The notes below the pieces were generated by a model, which saw only the letters and a list, made by a program, of their open reading frames with translations, searched no databases and was not told the DNA's origin. Both the position numbers and the translations under genes were made by a program. Below are positions 51,391 to 59,011 of a stretch of DNA of 59,692 nt, one piece after another (the stretch's first letter is position 1; each line of letters begins with the position of its first letter). Location: contig NZ_LNCD01000134.1 in assembly GCF_001542405.1 (NCBI RefSeq), positions 1 through 59,692 on the forward strand. Reading direction: 5' to 3'. This stretch comes from Rhizobium altiplani (GTDB taxonomy: Bacteria > Pseudomonadota > Alphaproteobacteria > Rhizobiales > Rhizobiaceae).

Positions 51391-51412
51391 GGAAGAGCGG
51401 GACCGCTCTTCC
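51391..51412 (-). repeat. Intercistronic hairpin between iolD and iolE
   Basis: GGAAGAGCG (51391-51399) pairs perfectly with CGCTCTTCC (51404-51412) around a 4-base loop. No U tract follows in the direction of transcription, so it is more likely an mRNA processing or stability element than a terminator. Confidence 0.55.
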
Positions 51413-51430
51413 GAAAATTAAAACAGCCGG

Positions 51431-53281
51431 TTAGGCGATACGCTGGTCGGCGCGCGCCTTGACGTAAGCCGCATGCGCCTTGTTGACCTGTTCACGCGGG
51501 CTGACTTCAGGGACAGCAACATCCCACCAATAGCCCCCAGCTTCCGTCGTGATCAGCGGATCGGTGTCGATGACGAAAACCGATGTACGGTCATTCTTTT
51601 TCGCGTCGGCGATGGCCTTTTCAAGCTCGGCGATCGACTCAACCTTGACCGCAATCGCGCCCATGCTCTCGGCGTGCGCCCGGAAGTCGATCTCGGGCAT
51701 GACTTCGTAGTGAGCGTCCTTCAGCAGGTTGTTGAAGTTCGCGCCGCCGGTCGCCATCTGCAGCCGGTTGATGCAGCCGTAGCCGCGGTTGTCGAGCAGG
51801 ACGATGTTGAGCTTCAGGCCGAGCATGACCGACGTCGCGAGCTCGGAATTCAGCATCATGTAGGAGCCGTCGCCGACGAGGACGAAGACTTCCTTTTCGG
51901 GATGCGCCATCTTGGCGCCGAGCCCGCCGGCAATCTCGTAGCCCATGCAGGAAAAGCCGTATTCCATGTGATAGCTGCCAGGTGCTGTCGCCGGCCATAG
52001 CTTGTGCATCTCACCCGGCAGACCGCCGGCGGCGCAAAGGCCGATTGCCCTTTCGAGGTCGATCGTGCGCGTAACGGCGCCGATCACCTGGGCGTCGGAG
52101 GGCAGGGCGGCATTGGTGCTCGCCATCGCCTTGGCGGCCGCCTCCACCCAGACCTTCTTTTCCCGTTCGGCCTTCTCCGCCAGCGCGGTCGGTGCTTTCC
52201 AGCCTGCGAGCCCACTTGAGATTGCCTTCAGCCCTTCACGGGCGTCAGCCACCAATGTCTGGCCGTCGTGCTTTGCGGCATCGTAGGCGGCAATGTTCAC
52301 GCCGAGAATTTTCAGCTTCTCATTCTGAAACAGTGCCCAGGAGCCGGTCGTGAAATCCTGGCAGCGCGTGCCGACTGCGATGATCAGATCTGTTTCCGTT
52401 GCAATCGCATTGGCCGCCGATGTCCCTGTGACGCCGACCGAGCCAAGCGCCAGCGGATGCCTCTCGTCGATCGCCGACTTTCCGGCCTGCGTCACGACAA
52501 CGGGAATTCGATGTTCCTCGGCAAATGCCGTCAGTTCCTTGGTTGCTTGGGAGTAAAGCACGCCACCGCCGGCGATAATGACCGGCTTCTCGGATTTCTT
52601 GATGAGAGCGATAGCGTTCGCCAACTCATCGGCATCCGGGCGCGGACGGCGCATGGTCCAGACGCGCTCCTGGAAGAAGCTCTCGGGATAATCAAAGGCT
52701 TCCGCCTGCACGTCCTGGCACAATGACAGCGTGACGGGGCCGCAATCATAGGGATCGGTCAGCACCTGCATGGCGCGCTTCAGCGCCGAGATGATCTGCT
52801 CAGGGCGTGTGATGCGGTCGAAATAGCGGGAGACCGGACGGAAAGCATCGTTGGCCGAAACCGTTCCGTCGCCAAAATCCTCGATCTGCTGCAGCACCGG
52901 ATCCGGTACACGGTTGGCAAAGACGTCGCCCGGCAGGAAGAGAACCGGAATGCGGTTAACGTGGGCGACACCGGCGGCCGTCACCATGTTGAGTGCACCG
53001 GGGCCGATCGAGGTGGTGCAGGCCATGAAGCGTTGGCGGAAATTCGCCTTGGCATAGGCGATCGCCGCATGGGCCATGCCCTGTTCGTTATGGGCGCGAT
53101 AGGTCGGCAAATCGCCACGCACTTGGTATAGGGCCTCGCCGATGCCGGCGACGTTGCCGTGCCCGAAGATCGCCCAGACGCCGCCGAAGATCGGCACCTT
53201 CTTCCCGTCGACCTCAGTCATCTGCTTCTTGAGAAAATGCGCAACGGCCTGCGCCATCGTCAATCGTACAGTCTTGCCCAT
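51431..53281 (-). CDS. iolD: 3D-(3,5/4)-trihydroxycyclohexane-1,2-dione hydrolase IolD
   Basis: Thiamine-diphosphate enzyme that opens the inositol-derived ring to 5-deoxy-glucuronate. The 616-residue length is that of IolD. Visible: the catalytic Glu region RAHNEQGMAHAAIAYAK (N-terminal pyrimidine-binding domain), the central Rossmann-like domain (TQAGKSAIDERHPLALGSVG), and the ThDP/Mg motif FVLVGDGSYMMLNSEL (GDG at about 490) followed by the Asn in IVLLDNRGYGCINRL. GGGAGG precedes the ATG. It lies 23 bases after iolC. Confidence 0.97.
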   Translation of the reverse strand: MGKTVRLTMAQAVAHFLKKQMTEVDGKKVPIFGGVWAIFGHGNVAGIGEALYQVRGDLPTYRAHNEQGMAHAAIAYAKANFRQRFMACTTSIGPGALNMVTAAGVAHVNRIPVLFLPGDVFANRVPDPVLQQIEDFGDGTVSANDAFRPVSRYFDRITRPEQIISALKRAMQVLTDPYDCGPVTLSLCQDVQAEAFDYPESFFQERVWTMRRPRPDADELANAIALIKKSEKPVIIAGGGVLYSQATKELTAFAEEHRIPVVVTQAGKSAIDERHPLALGSVGVTGTSAANAIATETDLIIAVGTRCQDFTTGSWALFQNEKLKILGVNIAAYDAAKHDGQTLVADAREGLKAISSGLAGWKAPTALAEKAEREKKVWVEAAAKAMASTNAALPSDAQVIGAVTRTIDLERAIGLCAAGGLPGEMHKLWPATAPGSYHMEYGFSCMGYEIAGGLGAKMAHPEKEVFVLVGDGSYMMLNSELATSVMLGLKLNIVLLDNRGYGCINRLQMATGGANFNNLLKDAHYEVMPEIDFRAHAESMGAIAVKVESIAELEKAIADAKKNDRTSVFVIDTDPLITTEAGGYWWDVAVPEVSPREQVNKAHAAYVKARADQRIA

Positions 53282-53304
53282 GGGGCACCTCCCAAATGCT
53301 CTAA

Positions 53305-55239
53305 TTAATGTAGGCCGCGGGTTTTCAACCAGGCCTCGGTCAATTGGCGGAAGCGTCCGGCCATGTCTGCGATCGCTTCTTCATCATTCAACTTGCCGGA
53401 AAGCCAGCCGCGGGCTGCCTCGGCAAAAATCGTGCGGCCGACGGCGAATCCCTTCACGGAAGGAGCTGCCAGCGTCGCCTCGAAGCCTTTCACCAGCTCG
53501 TTGGCCGGCGCTTCAAGGCCGAGCAACACGATGCCGCGGCACCAGGGGTCGTTCTTGGCGATCACGGCATCGATTTTCTTCCAGGCGGCCGTCGAAGCTT
53601 GAGGCTCGAGCTTCCACCAATCCGGTTTGATGCCGAGCGCATAGAGCTCTTCCAGCGCCGTCGAGATCGTATCATCGGTCAGCGGTCCGTTCTTGCTTGC
53701 GATGATTTCGACGAGCAATTCGCGGCCAACCTTGCGGGCGGCTTCAAAGAGCGTCCGCAGCTTTTCCTGCTGCTCGGTCTTCAGGGCTGCCGGATCGTCC
53801 GGATGGTAGAAGCACAGGCATTTGATGCAATGATCGAGAGGCCATTCCACAAGCTGCGAGCCGATGTCCTGGCTGAACTCGAAGCGAAGCGGTTTGGAAC
53901 CCGGCAATTCCACCGGGCGACCGATCCATGCGAAGTTCTTGGTTGCCGCATCGAAGAAGGCGTCGCGTCCGAAGCGCTCGTCGATCAGCATGCCGTAACC
54001 GTTGCGGCCATCCGCGACACGGGCGGCGGCTTCTACCGCAAGGCGCTTGAAGGCGACGATCTTCTTGTAATCTACGCCGAGTTCGTCGCAGACGCTGGTG
54101 AGCTGCGACCGGTGGTCGATGGCAAGCGCCATGAGAAGCGGAATGTCGCCCTTGCGCGTCGAGGCCCAGTGAATGTGATTGATCGCTTCGTCCTTGCGCA
54201 GCGCGCGATGCTTGCTGCCGTGCTTCAGAAAGAAGTCGAGCTCCGCCCAGGTCGGATACTCAGGCGAGCAGAGCAGGCGGGAGACGGCGAAGGCGCCGCA
54301 GGCGTTGGCCCAGGTGGCGCAGGTCTTCAGCGGCTCGTTCTTCAGCCAGCCGCGCAGCAGGCCTGACATGAAGGCGTCGCCGGCGCCGAGCACGTTGAAC
54401 ACCTCGATGGGGAAGCCTTCGCCGACGATGCCGTCTTCCAGATTGTCGCTGATCGGACCGTCATAGACGATGCAACCCATCGCACCGCGCTTGAGAACGA
54501 TCGTTGCCGGCGACAGGCGGCGAATTTCCTTGAGTGCGCCAAGGACGTCGTCGGCGCCTGACGCAATCAGGATTTCCTCTTCCGTTCCGACAATCAGGTC
54601 GCAGTCTGGAAGCGTTTCCTTCATCTTGGAGGAGACACGGTCCGACTTCACATAGCGCTCAAAGCCCTCGGCATGGCCTGCGAGGCCCCAGAGATTCGGC
54701 CGATAGTCGATGTCGAAGATTACCTTTCGGCCATTGGCCTTGGCGATGCGGATGGCCTTGCGCTGTGCGGCTTCCGTGTTCGGCCGGGAAAAATGCGTGC
54801 CCGACACCAGCACGGCGCACGACGACTTGATGAAGCTTTCGTCGATATCACCTTCATCGAGCGCCATGTCGGCACAGTCCGCGCGATAGAAGATCATCGG
54901 CGATACGCCTTCGGCTTCGACGGCGAGGAGCACCAGCGCCGTCAGGCGCTCCTTGTCGGTCTTGATGCCTTTCGTCTCGACCCCTTCGCGCGCAGATTGC
55001 TCAATGATGAACCGGCCCATCTGCTCGTCGCCGACGCGGGTAATCAGGCCCGACTTGAGCCCGAGACGGGCTGTCCCGATGGCAATGTTCGCAGGGCAAC
55101 CGCCGACAGACTTGGCAAAAGAACCGATATCCTCAAGGCGCGAGCCGATCTGTTGCCCATAGAGGTCGACCGAGGAACGCCCGATCGTGATCACGTCAAG
55201 CGACGGTTCTAACTGCGAGCCCGGGTTCGGTTGTGCCAT
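53305..55239 (-). CDS. iolC: IolC: 5-dehydro-2-deoxygluconokinase fused to DUF2090 domain
   Basis: Bifunctional inositol-pathway protein of 644 residues. The N-terminal half (about 1-335) is a PfkB-family sugar kinase with GGCPANIAIGTARLGL (substrate/ATP face) and FNVLGAGDAFMSGLLRGWL (anion hole and catalytic Asp), phosphorylating 2-deoxy-5-keto-gluconate. The C-terminal half (about 350-640) is a DUF2090 TIM-barrel like IolJ/class I aldolases (PLLMALAIDHRSQL, YGMLIDERFGRDAF, KGFAVGRTIFAEAARGWLSG), probably the aldolase for the next step. This fusion is usual in rhizobia, where no separate iolJ is needed. GGGAGG precedes the ATG; two IolR-like sites lie upstream. Confidence 0.95.
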   Translation of the reverse strand: MAQPNPGSQLEPSLDVITIGRSSVDLYGQQIGSRLEDIGSFAKSVGGCPANIAIGTARLGLKSGLITRVGDEQMGRFIIEQSAREGVETKGIKTDKERLTALVLLAVEAEGVSPMIFYRADCADMALDEGDIDESFIKSSCAVLVSGTHFSRPNTEAAQRKAIRIAKANGRKVIFDIDYRPNLWGLAGHAEGFERYVKSDRVSSKMKETLPDCDLIVGTEEEILIASGADDVLGALKEIRRLSPATIVLKRGAMGCIVYDGPISDNLEDGIVGEGFPIEVFNVLGAGDAFMSGLLRGWLKNEPLKTCATWANACGAFAVSRLLCSPEYPTWAELDFFLKHGSKHRALRKDEAINHIHWASTRKGDIPLLMALAIDHRSQLTSVCDELGVDYKKIVAFKRLAVEAAARVADGRNGYGMLIDERFGRDAFFDAATKNFAWIGRPVELPGSKPLRFEFSQDIGSQLVEWPLDHCIKCLCFYHPDDPAALKTEQQEKLRTLFEAARKVGRELLVEIIASKNGPLTDDTISTALEELYALGIKPDWWKLEPQASTAAWKKIDAVIAKNDPWCRGIVLLGLEAPANELVKGFEATLAAPSVKGFAVGRTIFAEAARGWLSGKLNDEEAIADMAGRFRQLTEAWLKTRGLH

Positions 55240-55294
55240 GATGTCCTCCCGCTAGATTTTGGCTACGGCATGACGCCTGCTGATTGCGAGCAAT

Positions 55295-55308
55295 GAAACA
55301 TCGGTTCC
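55295..55308 (-). promoter_or_regulatory. Second, weaker IolR-like site before iolC
   Basis: GAAA-N6-TTCC, one mismatch from GGAA-N6-TTCC, lies 56-69 bases upstream of the iolC start and is in tandem with the perfect site at 55325. Confidence 0.5.
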
Positions 55309-55324
55309 GTATTGTTGTCAATTC

Positions 55325-55338
55325 GGAATGTTTGTTCC
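55325..55338 (-). promoter_or_regulatory. IolR operator upstream of iolC
   Basis: A perfect GGAA-N6-TTCC (GGAATGTTTGTTCC) lies 86-99 bases before the iolC start, in the short gap behind iolR. From memory, GGAA-N6-TTCC is the motif proposed for Sinorhizobium meliloti IolR. It also implies a promoter for iolC separate from that of iolR. Confidence 0.7.
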
Positions 55339-55343
55339 ATTTT

Positions 55344-56207
55344 TTATTTAGTCGATTTTGCGTGGGCTCGCTTGCGCCGCCGCTCGGCGATCGCCACCGG
55401 AATTGCCATTGTCAGGGCCATCGAAGCGGAAAGCGAGCGGAAGCCGGCAAAGTCTGCCTCCGCCACCTCGAACCAGCAGGTGGCGCGGGCGGCGAGGGGC
55501 GAAAAGGCCGAATCGGTGATGGCAACGACAGGCACGCCACGATCCGCCAACGCTTCCGCCTGGCTGAGGCTGTCGGCGGCATAGGGAGAGAAGCTCGCTG
55601 CGATTGCTGCATCCTTCCCCGTCGCGAACTGCACCATTTCCGGGTCGACGCCATTTGGCGATGCGACGATCTGGTGCCGAATGTTCAGCTTCGAGAAGGC
55701 GTAGGTCATATGCGCCGTCAGCGGATAGGAGCGTCGCTTGGCGATCAGGTAAATCGTCTCGGCAGCCGCGAGGATATCGACTGCCTTGGTAAAGGTATCC
55801 GTCTGGACGGTAGCCGCCAGCCTGTTGACCGATTGGCTCGCAGCCGAAATGAAACCCGAAAGCAGGTTGGCGTCCTCGTCCTCGCCGCTTGCCTGCTCCA
55901 GCGTCACCAGTCGCTCTTCATATGTCAGCGTTCGGTCACGCAGGCGTTCGCGAAAGATGCTCTGCAGGTCGGAAAAGCCCTCGTAGCCAAGATGATGGGC
56001 CAGACGCACCAGGGTCGACGGTTGCACGTCGGATGCCGCGGCGATGCTTGCCGTCGTGCCGAAGGCGATTTCGTCCGGGTTGCCGAGTGCGAAAGCTGCG
56101 ACCTGCGCAAGCCGCTTCGGCATGTTTGCTTTCCGTTCGATGATGATGCTGCGCAGGCTCTCGAAGTCGCGAGGAACCCTGGCGGGTGTTTTGCTGTCAC
56201 TGTCCAT
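55344..56207 (-). CDS. iolR: RpiR-family repressor of inositol catabolism (IolR)
   Basis: Transcription factor of 287 residues: an N-terminal helix-turn-helix domain (about 15-80; IAAASDVQPSTLVRLAHHLG) and a C-terminal SIS sugar-phosphate sensing domain (about 130-270; AAETIYLIAKRRSYPLTAHM, then PVVAITDSAFSPLA). An inositol-pathway intermediate is the expected effector. It lies directly upstream of iolCDEB, and GGAA-N6-TTCC-type sites before iolC and before its own start indicate it represses both and itself. It is divergent from the Gfo/Idh/MocA gene. Confidence 0.92.
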   Translation of the reverse strand: MDSDSKTPARVPRDFESLRSIIIERKANMPKRLAQVAAFALGNPDEIAFGTTASIAAASDVQPSTLVRLAHHLGYEGFSDLQSIFRERLRDRTLTYEERLVTLEQASGEDEDANLLSGFISAASQSVNRLAATVQTDTFTKAVDILAAAETIYLIAKRRSYPLTAHMTYAFSKLNIRHQIVASPNGVDPEMVQFATGKDAAIAASFSPYAADSLSQAEALADRGVPVVAITDSAFSPLAARATCWFEVAEADFAGFRSLSASMALTMAIPVAIAERRRKRAHAKSTK

Positions 56208-56225
56208 GCGCGCTGTCCATTGAAC

Positions 56226-56239
56226 GAAATAAACATTCC
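56226..56239. promoter_or_regulatory. IolR-like site in the iolR/iolY divergent region
   Basis: GAAA-N6-TTCC on the + strand (GAAATAAACATTCC), one mismatch from the IolR motif, is 19 bases upstream of the iolR start, a position suited to autorepression. The rest of the 205-base intergenic region is AT-rich and holds the iolY promoter. Confidence 0.55.
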
Positions 56240-56412
56240 ATATTTATGAGCATAGATGATTTTCATTCGGGAGCCCAATTGTTTTTATTCTATTGAAATC
56301 CAAGTGTTTTGAACAGTTTTTGGAGCCGGGGCGGCAAAAGTGCGCGAGAAAGGCGGCTTGTCAAAATGATCTAAATATTCCAAAAATCCGCCCGACATCT
56401 GGAGGAGATACA

Positions 56413-57528
56413 ATGAAAGCACTGGGAATCGGCCTGATCGGCACTGGCTATATGGGCAAGTGCCACGCACTCGCATGGAATGCGGTCAAGACCGTATTCG
56501 GCGACGTCGAACGCCCGCGCCTGGTCCATCTGGCCGAAGCCAATGCCGAGCTTGCCGAGAAGCGCGCCTCCGAGTTCGGCTTCGAAAAGGCAACCGCCGA
56601 TTGGCGCAGGCTGATCGCCGATCCCGAAGTTGATGTCGTTTCCATCACCACGCCGAACCAGTTCCACGCCGAGATGGCGATTGCCGCGCTCGAAGCGGGG
56701 AAGCACGTCTGGTGCGAAAAGCCGATGGCACCGGCTTATGCCGATGCCGAACGCATGCTGGAGACGGCAAGGGCCTCGGGCAAGATCGCCGTTCTCGGCT
56801 ACAATTATATCCAGAACCCCATCATCCGGCATATCAAGGCACTGATCGAGGAGGGGGCGATCGGTGCGGTCAATCACATCCGCGTCGAGATGGACGAGGA
56901 CTTCATGGCCGATCCCGATGTCTTCTTCTATTGGAAGAGCGAGCTTTCCGCCGGCTACGGCGCGCTTGATGATTTCGCCGTGCACCCGCTGTCGCTGCTC
57001 TGGTATCTGTTCGGTCACGTTGAGGCTGTCATCACCGACATGGTAAAGCCCTACGCCAGCCGGCCGTTGAAGGAAGGCGGTCGCCGCGATGTCGAGAATC
57101 ACGATGCGGCCAATGTCCTGATGCGACTTGGCGGTGGGATCTCTGCGGTGCTGATGGCAAACCGCGCCGCTTGGGGGCGGAAAGGGCGAATCGCGCTGCA
57201 GATCTTCGGCTCGAATGGCGCCATCACTTACGATCAAGAGCGCATGAACGAATTCGAACTCTATCAGGCCGAAGGGCGCGGCTCGGAGCAGGGCTTCCGC
57301 AAGATACTCGCCGGCCCGGCACATCTGCCCTACGATCGCTTCATCCCGGCGCCTGGCCACGGGCTCGGCTTCAACGACTTGAAAATCATCGAATGCCGCG
57401 AACTGATCCGCGCAATTTCCGGTGAGCCGTCGTCGATCGTGACATTCGAAGACGGTCTTAGGATAGAGAAGTCCGTTCACGCCATGGCACAGTCATTCCA
57501 CGAGCGCCGCTGGATCGAGATCGATTAA
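56413..57528 (+). CDS. iolY: Gfo/Idh/MocA-family oxidoreductase, inositol cluster (IolY-like)
   Basis: NAD(P)-dependent sugar/cyclitol dehydrogenase of 371 residues. Rossmann motif IGLIGTGYMGKCHALAW (about 7-23), the Glu-Lys-Pro motif in VWCEKPMA (about 96-103) and the second domain (about 130-360; DDFAVHPLSLLWYLFG carries the His of the active site). It is not the classical idhA by sequence context; as an iolR-divergent gene it fits Sinorhizobium iolY, remembered as a putative oxidoreductase under IolR control. Start ATG 56413 has GGAGGAG. Exact substrate is unproven. Confidence 0.85.
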   Translation: MKALGIGLIGTGYMGKCHALAWNAVKTVFGDVERPRLVHLAEANAELAEKRASEFGFEKATADWRRLIADPEVDVVSITTPNQFHAEMAIAALEAGKHVWCEKPMAPAYADAERMLETARASGKIAVLGYNYIQNPIIRHIKALIEEGAIGAVNHIRVEMDEDFMADPDVFFYWKSELSAGYGALDDFAVHPLSLLWYLFGHVEAVITDMVKPYASRPLKEGGRRDVENHDAANVLMRLGGGISAVLMANRAAWGRKGRIALQIFGSNGAITYDQERMNEFELYQAEGRGSEQGFRKILAGPAHLPYDRFIPAPGHGLGFNDLKIIECRELIRAISGEPSSIVTFEDGLRIEKSVHAMAQSFHERRWIEID

Positions 57529-57612
57529 GGTCTGTCCGCTTCCGGTTGACGGCGCTGGAGGCAGGGGATACCCCTTTTCTGGAACGCGCGGCTGCATGCT
57601 GGGAGTGAAAAC

Positions 57613-58830
57613 GTGACGGACAGACTGGTGATCATCGGCGCGGGGCAGGCGGGCTTTGCATTGGCCGCGAAACTGCGTGCGCTCAAGGATATGCGCCCAA
57701 TCACCATCATCGGTGCGGAAGACGCGCTGCCCTACCAGCGGCCGCCACTCACGAAGAAGTACCTGCTTGGCGAGATGAGTTTCGATCGACTGCTGTTCCG
57801 GCCGGAACACTGGTACCCCGACAACAATGTCGAGATCAGGCTTTCCACCTGGGCGGAGCAGATCGTTCGCGACAAGAAACAGGTCCTGCTGCAGGACGGT
57901 TCCTCGCTCGACTATGGCACCCTGGCGCTGACCACCGGCTCGACGCCGCGCGCGCTGCCGGCGTCAATCGGCGGAGATCTTGAAGGTGTCTATGTGGCGC
58001 GCGACAAGCGCGACGCCGACCTGCTTGCCGATGAAATGCGTCCGGGTCGCCGGGTCCTTATCATTGGCGGCGGCTATATTGGACTTGAGGCGGCGGCCGT
58101 TGCCCGCCACCGCGGTCTCGAGGTTACCGTGATCGAGATGGCTGACCGAATCCTGCAGCGCGTCGCTGCCAGGGAGACGGCCGACATCATGCGGGTGATT
58201 CATGAGACACATGACGTTGTCATCCGGGAGAAGACCGGGCTCAAGCATCTTGTCGGCCATGAAGGCAGGGTTGTCGCTGCCGAACTCTCCGACGGGTCCA
58301 CGATCGAGGTCGATTTCGTCATTGTCGGCATCGGCGTCGTCCCGAACGATCAACTCGCCAAGGAGGCGGGTCTCGAGGTCGCCAACGGAATTATCGTGGA
58401 TGAATTCGCCCGCACGTCCGATCCGTCGATTTTTGCCGCGGGTGACTGTGCGGCCCTGCCGTGGCAAGGCGGACGCATCCGTCTCGAATCGGTGCAGAAC
58501 GCCGTCGACCAGGCAGAAGCCGTCGCCGCCATCATCGCCGGCGGCAACGAAGCATACGATCCCAAGCCTTGGTTCTGGTCGGATCAGTATGACGTGAAGC
58601 TGCAGATCGCCGGCTTCAACATGGGCTATGACGATACAGTCCTGCGTCCAGGCTCGCGCGACGGCGCCCACTCGATCTGGTATTTCAAGAATGGGGCATT
58701 CATCGCCGTGGATGCCATCAATGACGCCAGGGCCTACGTCAGCGGCAAGAAGATGCTGGAATCCGGGATCAATCCCGACAGGGCGATCATTGCGGACGCA
58801 TCTACCGATCTCAAGCAACTGCTGAGCTGA
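57613..58830 (+). CDS. Ferredoxin reductase-like FAD/NAD(P)H oxidoreductase
   Basis: Two-dinucleotide-binding flavoprotein of 405 residues, rubredoxin/ferredoxin reductase type used with oxygenases. FAD site LVIIGAGQAGFALAAKLR (about 5-22), NAD(P) site VLIIGGGYIGLEAAAVARH (about 149-167), and the second FAD contact SIFAAGDCAALPW (about 275). A C-terminal reductase domain follows. Start GTG 57613 has GGGAG. No ferredoxin or oxygenase gene is adjacent, so the redox partner is unknown; it follows iolY on the same strand by 84 bases. Confidence 0.92.
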   Translation: MTDRLVIIGAGQAGFALAAKLRALKDMRPITIIGAEDALPYQRPPLTKKYLLGEMSFDRLLFRPEHWYPDNNVEIRLSTWAEQIVRDKKQVLLQDGSSLDYGTLALTTGSTPRALPASIGGDLEGVYVARDKRDADLLADEMRPGRRVLIIGGGYIGLEAAAVARHRGLEVTVIEMADRILQRVAARETADIMRVIHETHDVVIREKTGLKHLVGHEGRVVAAELSDGSTIEVDFVIVGIGVVPNDQLAKEAGLEVANGIIVDEFARTSDPSIFAAGDCAALPWQGGRIRLESVQNAVDQAEAVAAIIAGGNEAYDPKPWFWSDQYDVKLQIAGFNMGYDDTVLRPGSRDGAHSIWYFKNGAFIAVDAINDARAYVSGKKMLESGINPDRAIIADASTDLKQLLS

Positions 58831-58843
58831 GGCCGGCGGCCTC
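58829..58843 (+). terminator. Short hairpin after the reductase gene
   Basis: GAGGCC (58829-58834) pairs with GGCCTC (58838-58843) across GGC, overlapping the stop codon; no U tract, so termination may be weak. Confidence 0.4.
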
Positions 58844-58871
58844 GGCATCAGGTGAAAAAGCCGAAAAAGCG

Positions 58872-58900
58872 CTTGCGTCACCTGTCGAATGACTCTATCA
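58872..58900 (+). promoter_or_regulatory. tRNA-Ser promoter
   Basis: CTTGCG (58872-58877) and CTATCA (58895-58900) are 17 bases apart and end 10 bases before the tRNA, matching the rhizobial CTTGAC-N17-CTATAT pattern. Confidence 0.7.
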
Positions 58901-58910
58901 GGCTCCCACC

Positions 58911-59001
58911 GGAGAGGTGGCCGAGTGGTCGAAGGCGCTCCCCTGCTAAGGGAGTATACGTCAAAAGCGTATCGAGGGTTCGAATCCCTTCCTCTCCGCC
59001 A
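58911..59001 (+). tRNA. tRNA-Ser (GCT anticodon)
   Basis: Cloverleaf: acceptor GGAGAGG (58911-58917) with CCTCTCC (58991-58997), discriminator G and encoded CCA (58999-59001). The anticodon stem CTCCC/GGGAG holds GCT, reading AGC/AGU serine codons. The long variable arm (ATACG/CGTAT stem) is class II, typical of serine. T arm GAGGG-TTCGAAT-CCCTT is intact. An IS481-type element begins 11 bases after the CCA. Confidence 0.97.
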
Positions 59002-59011
59002 CCATGATCAT

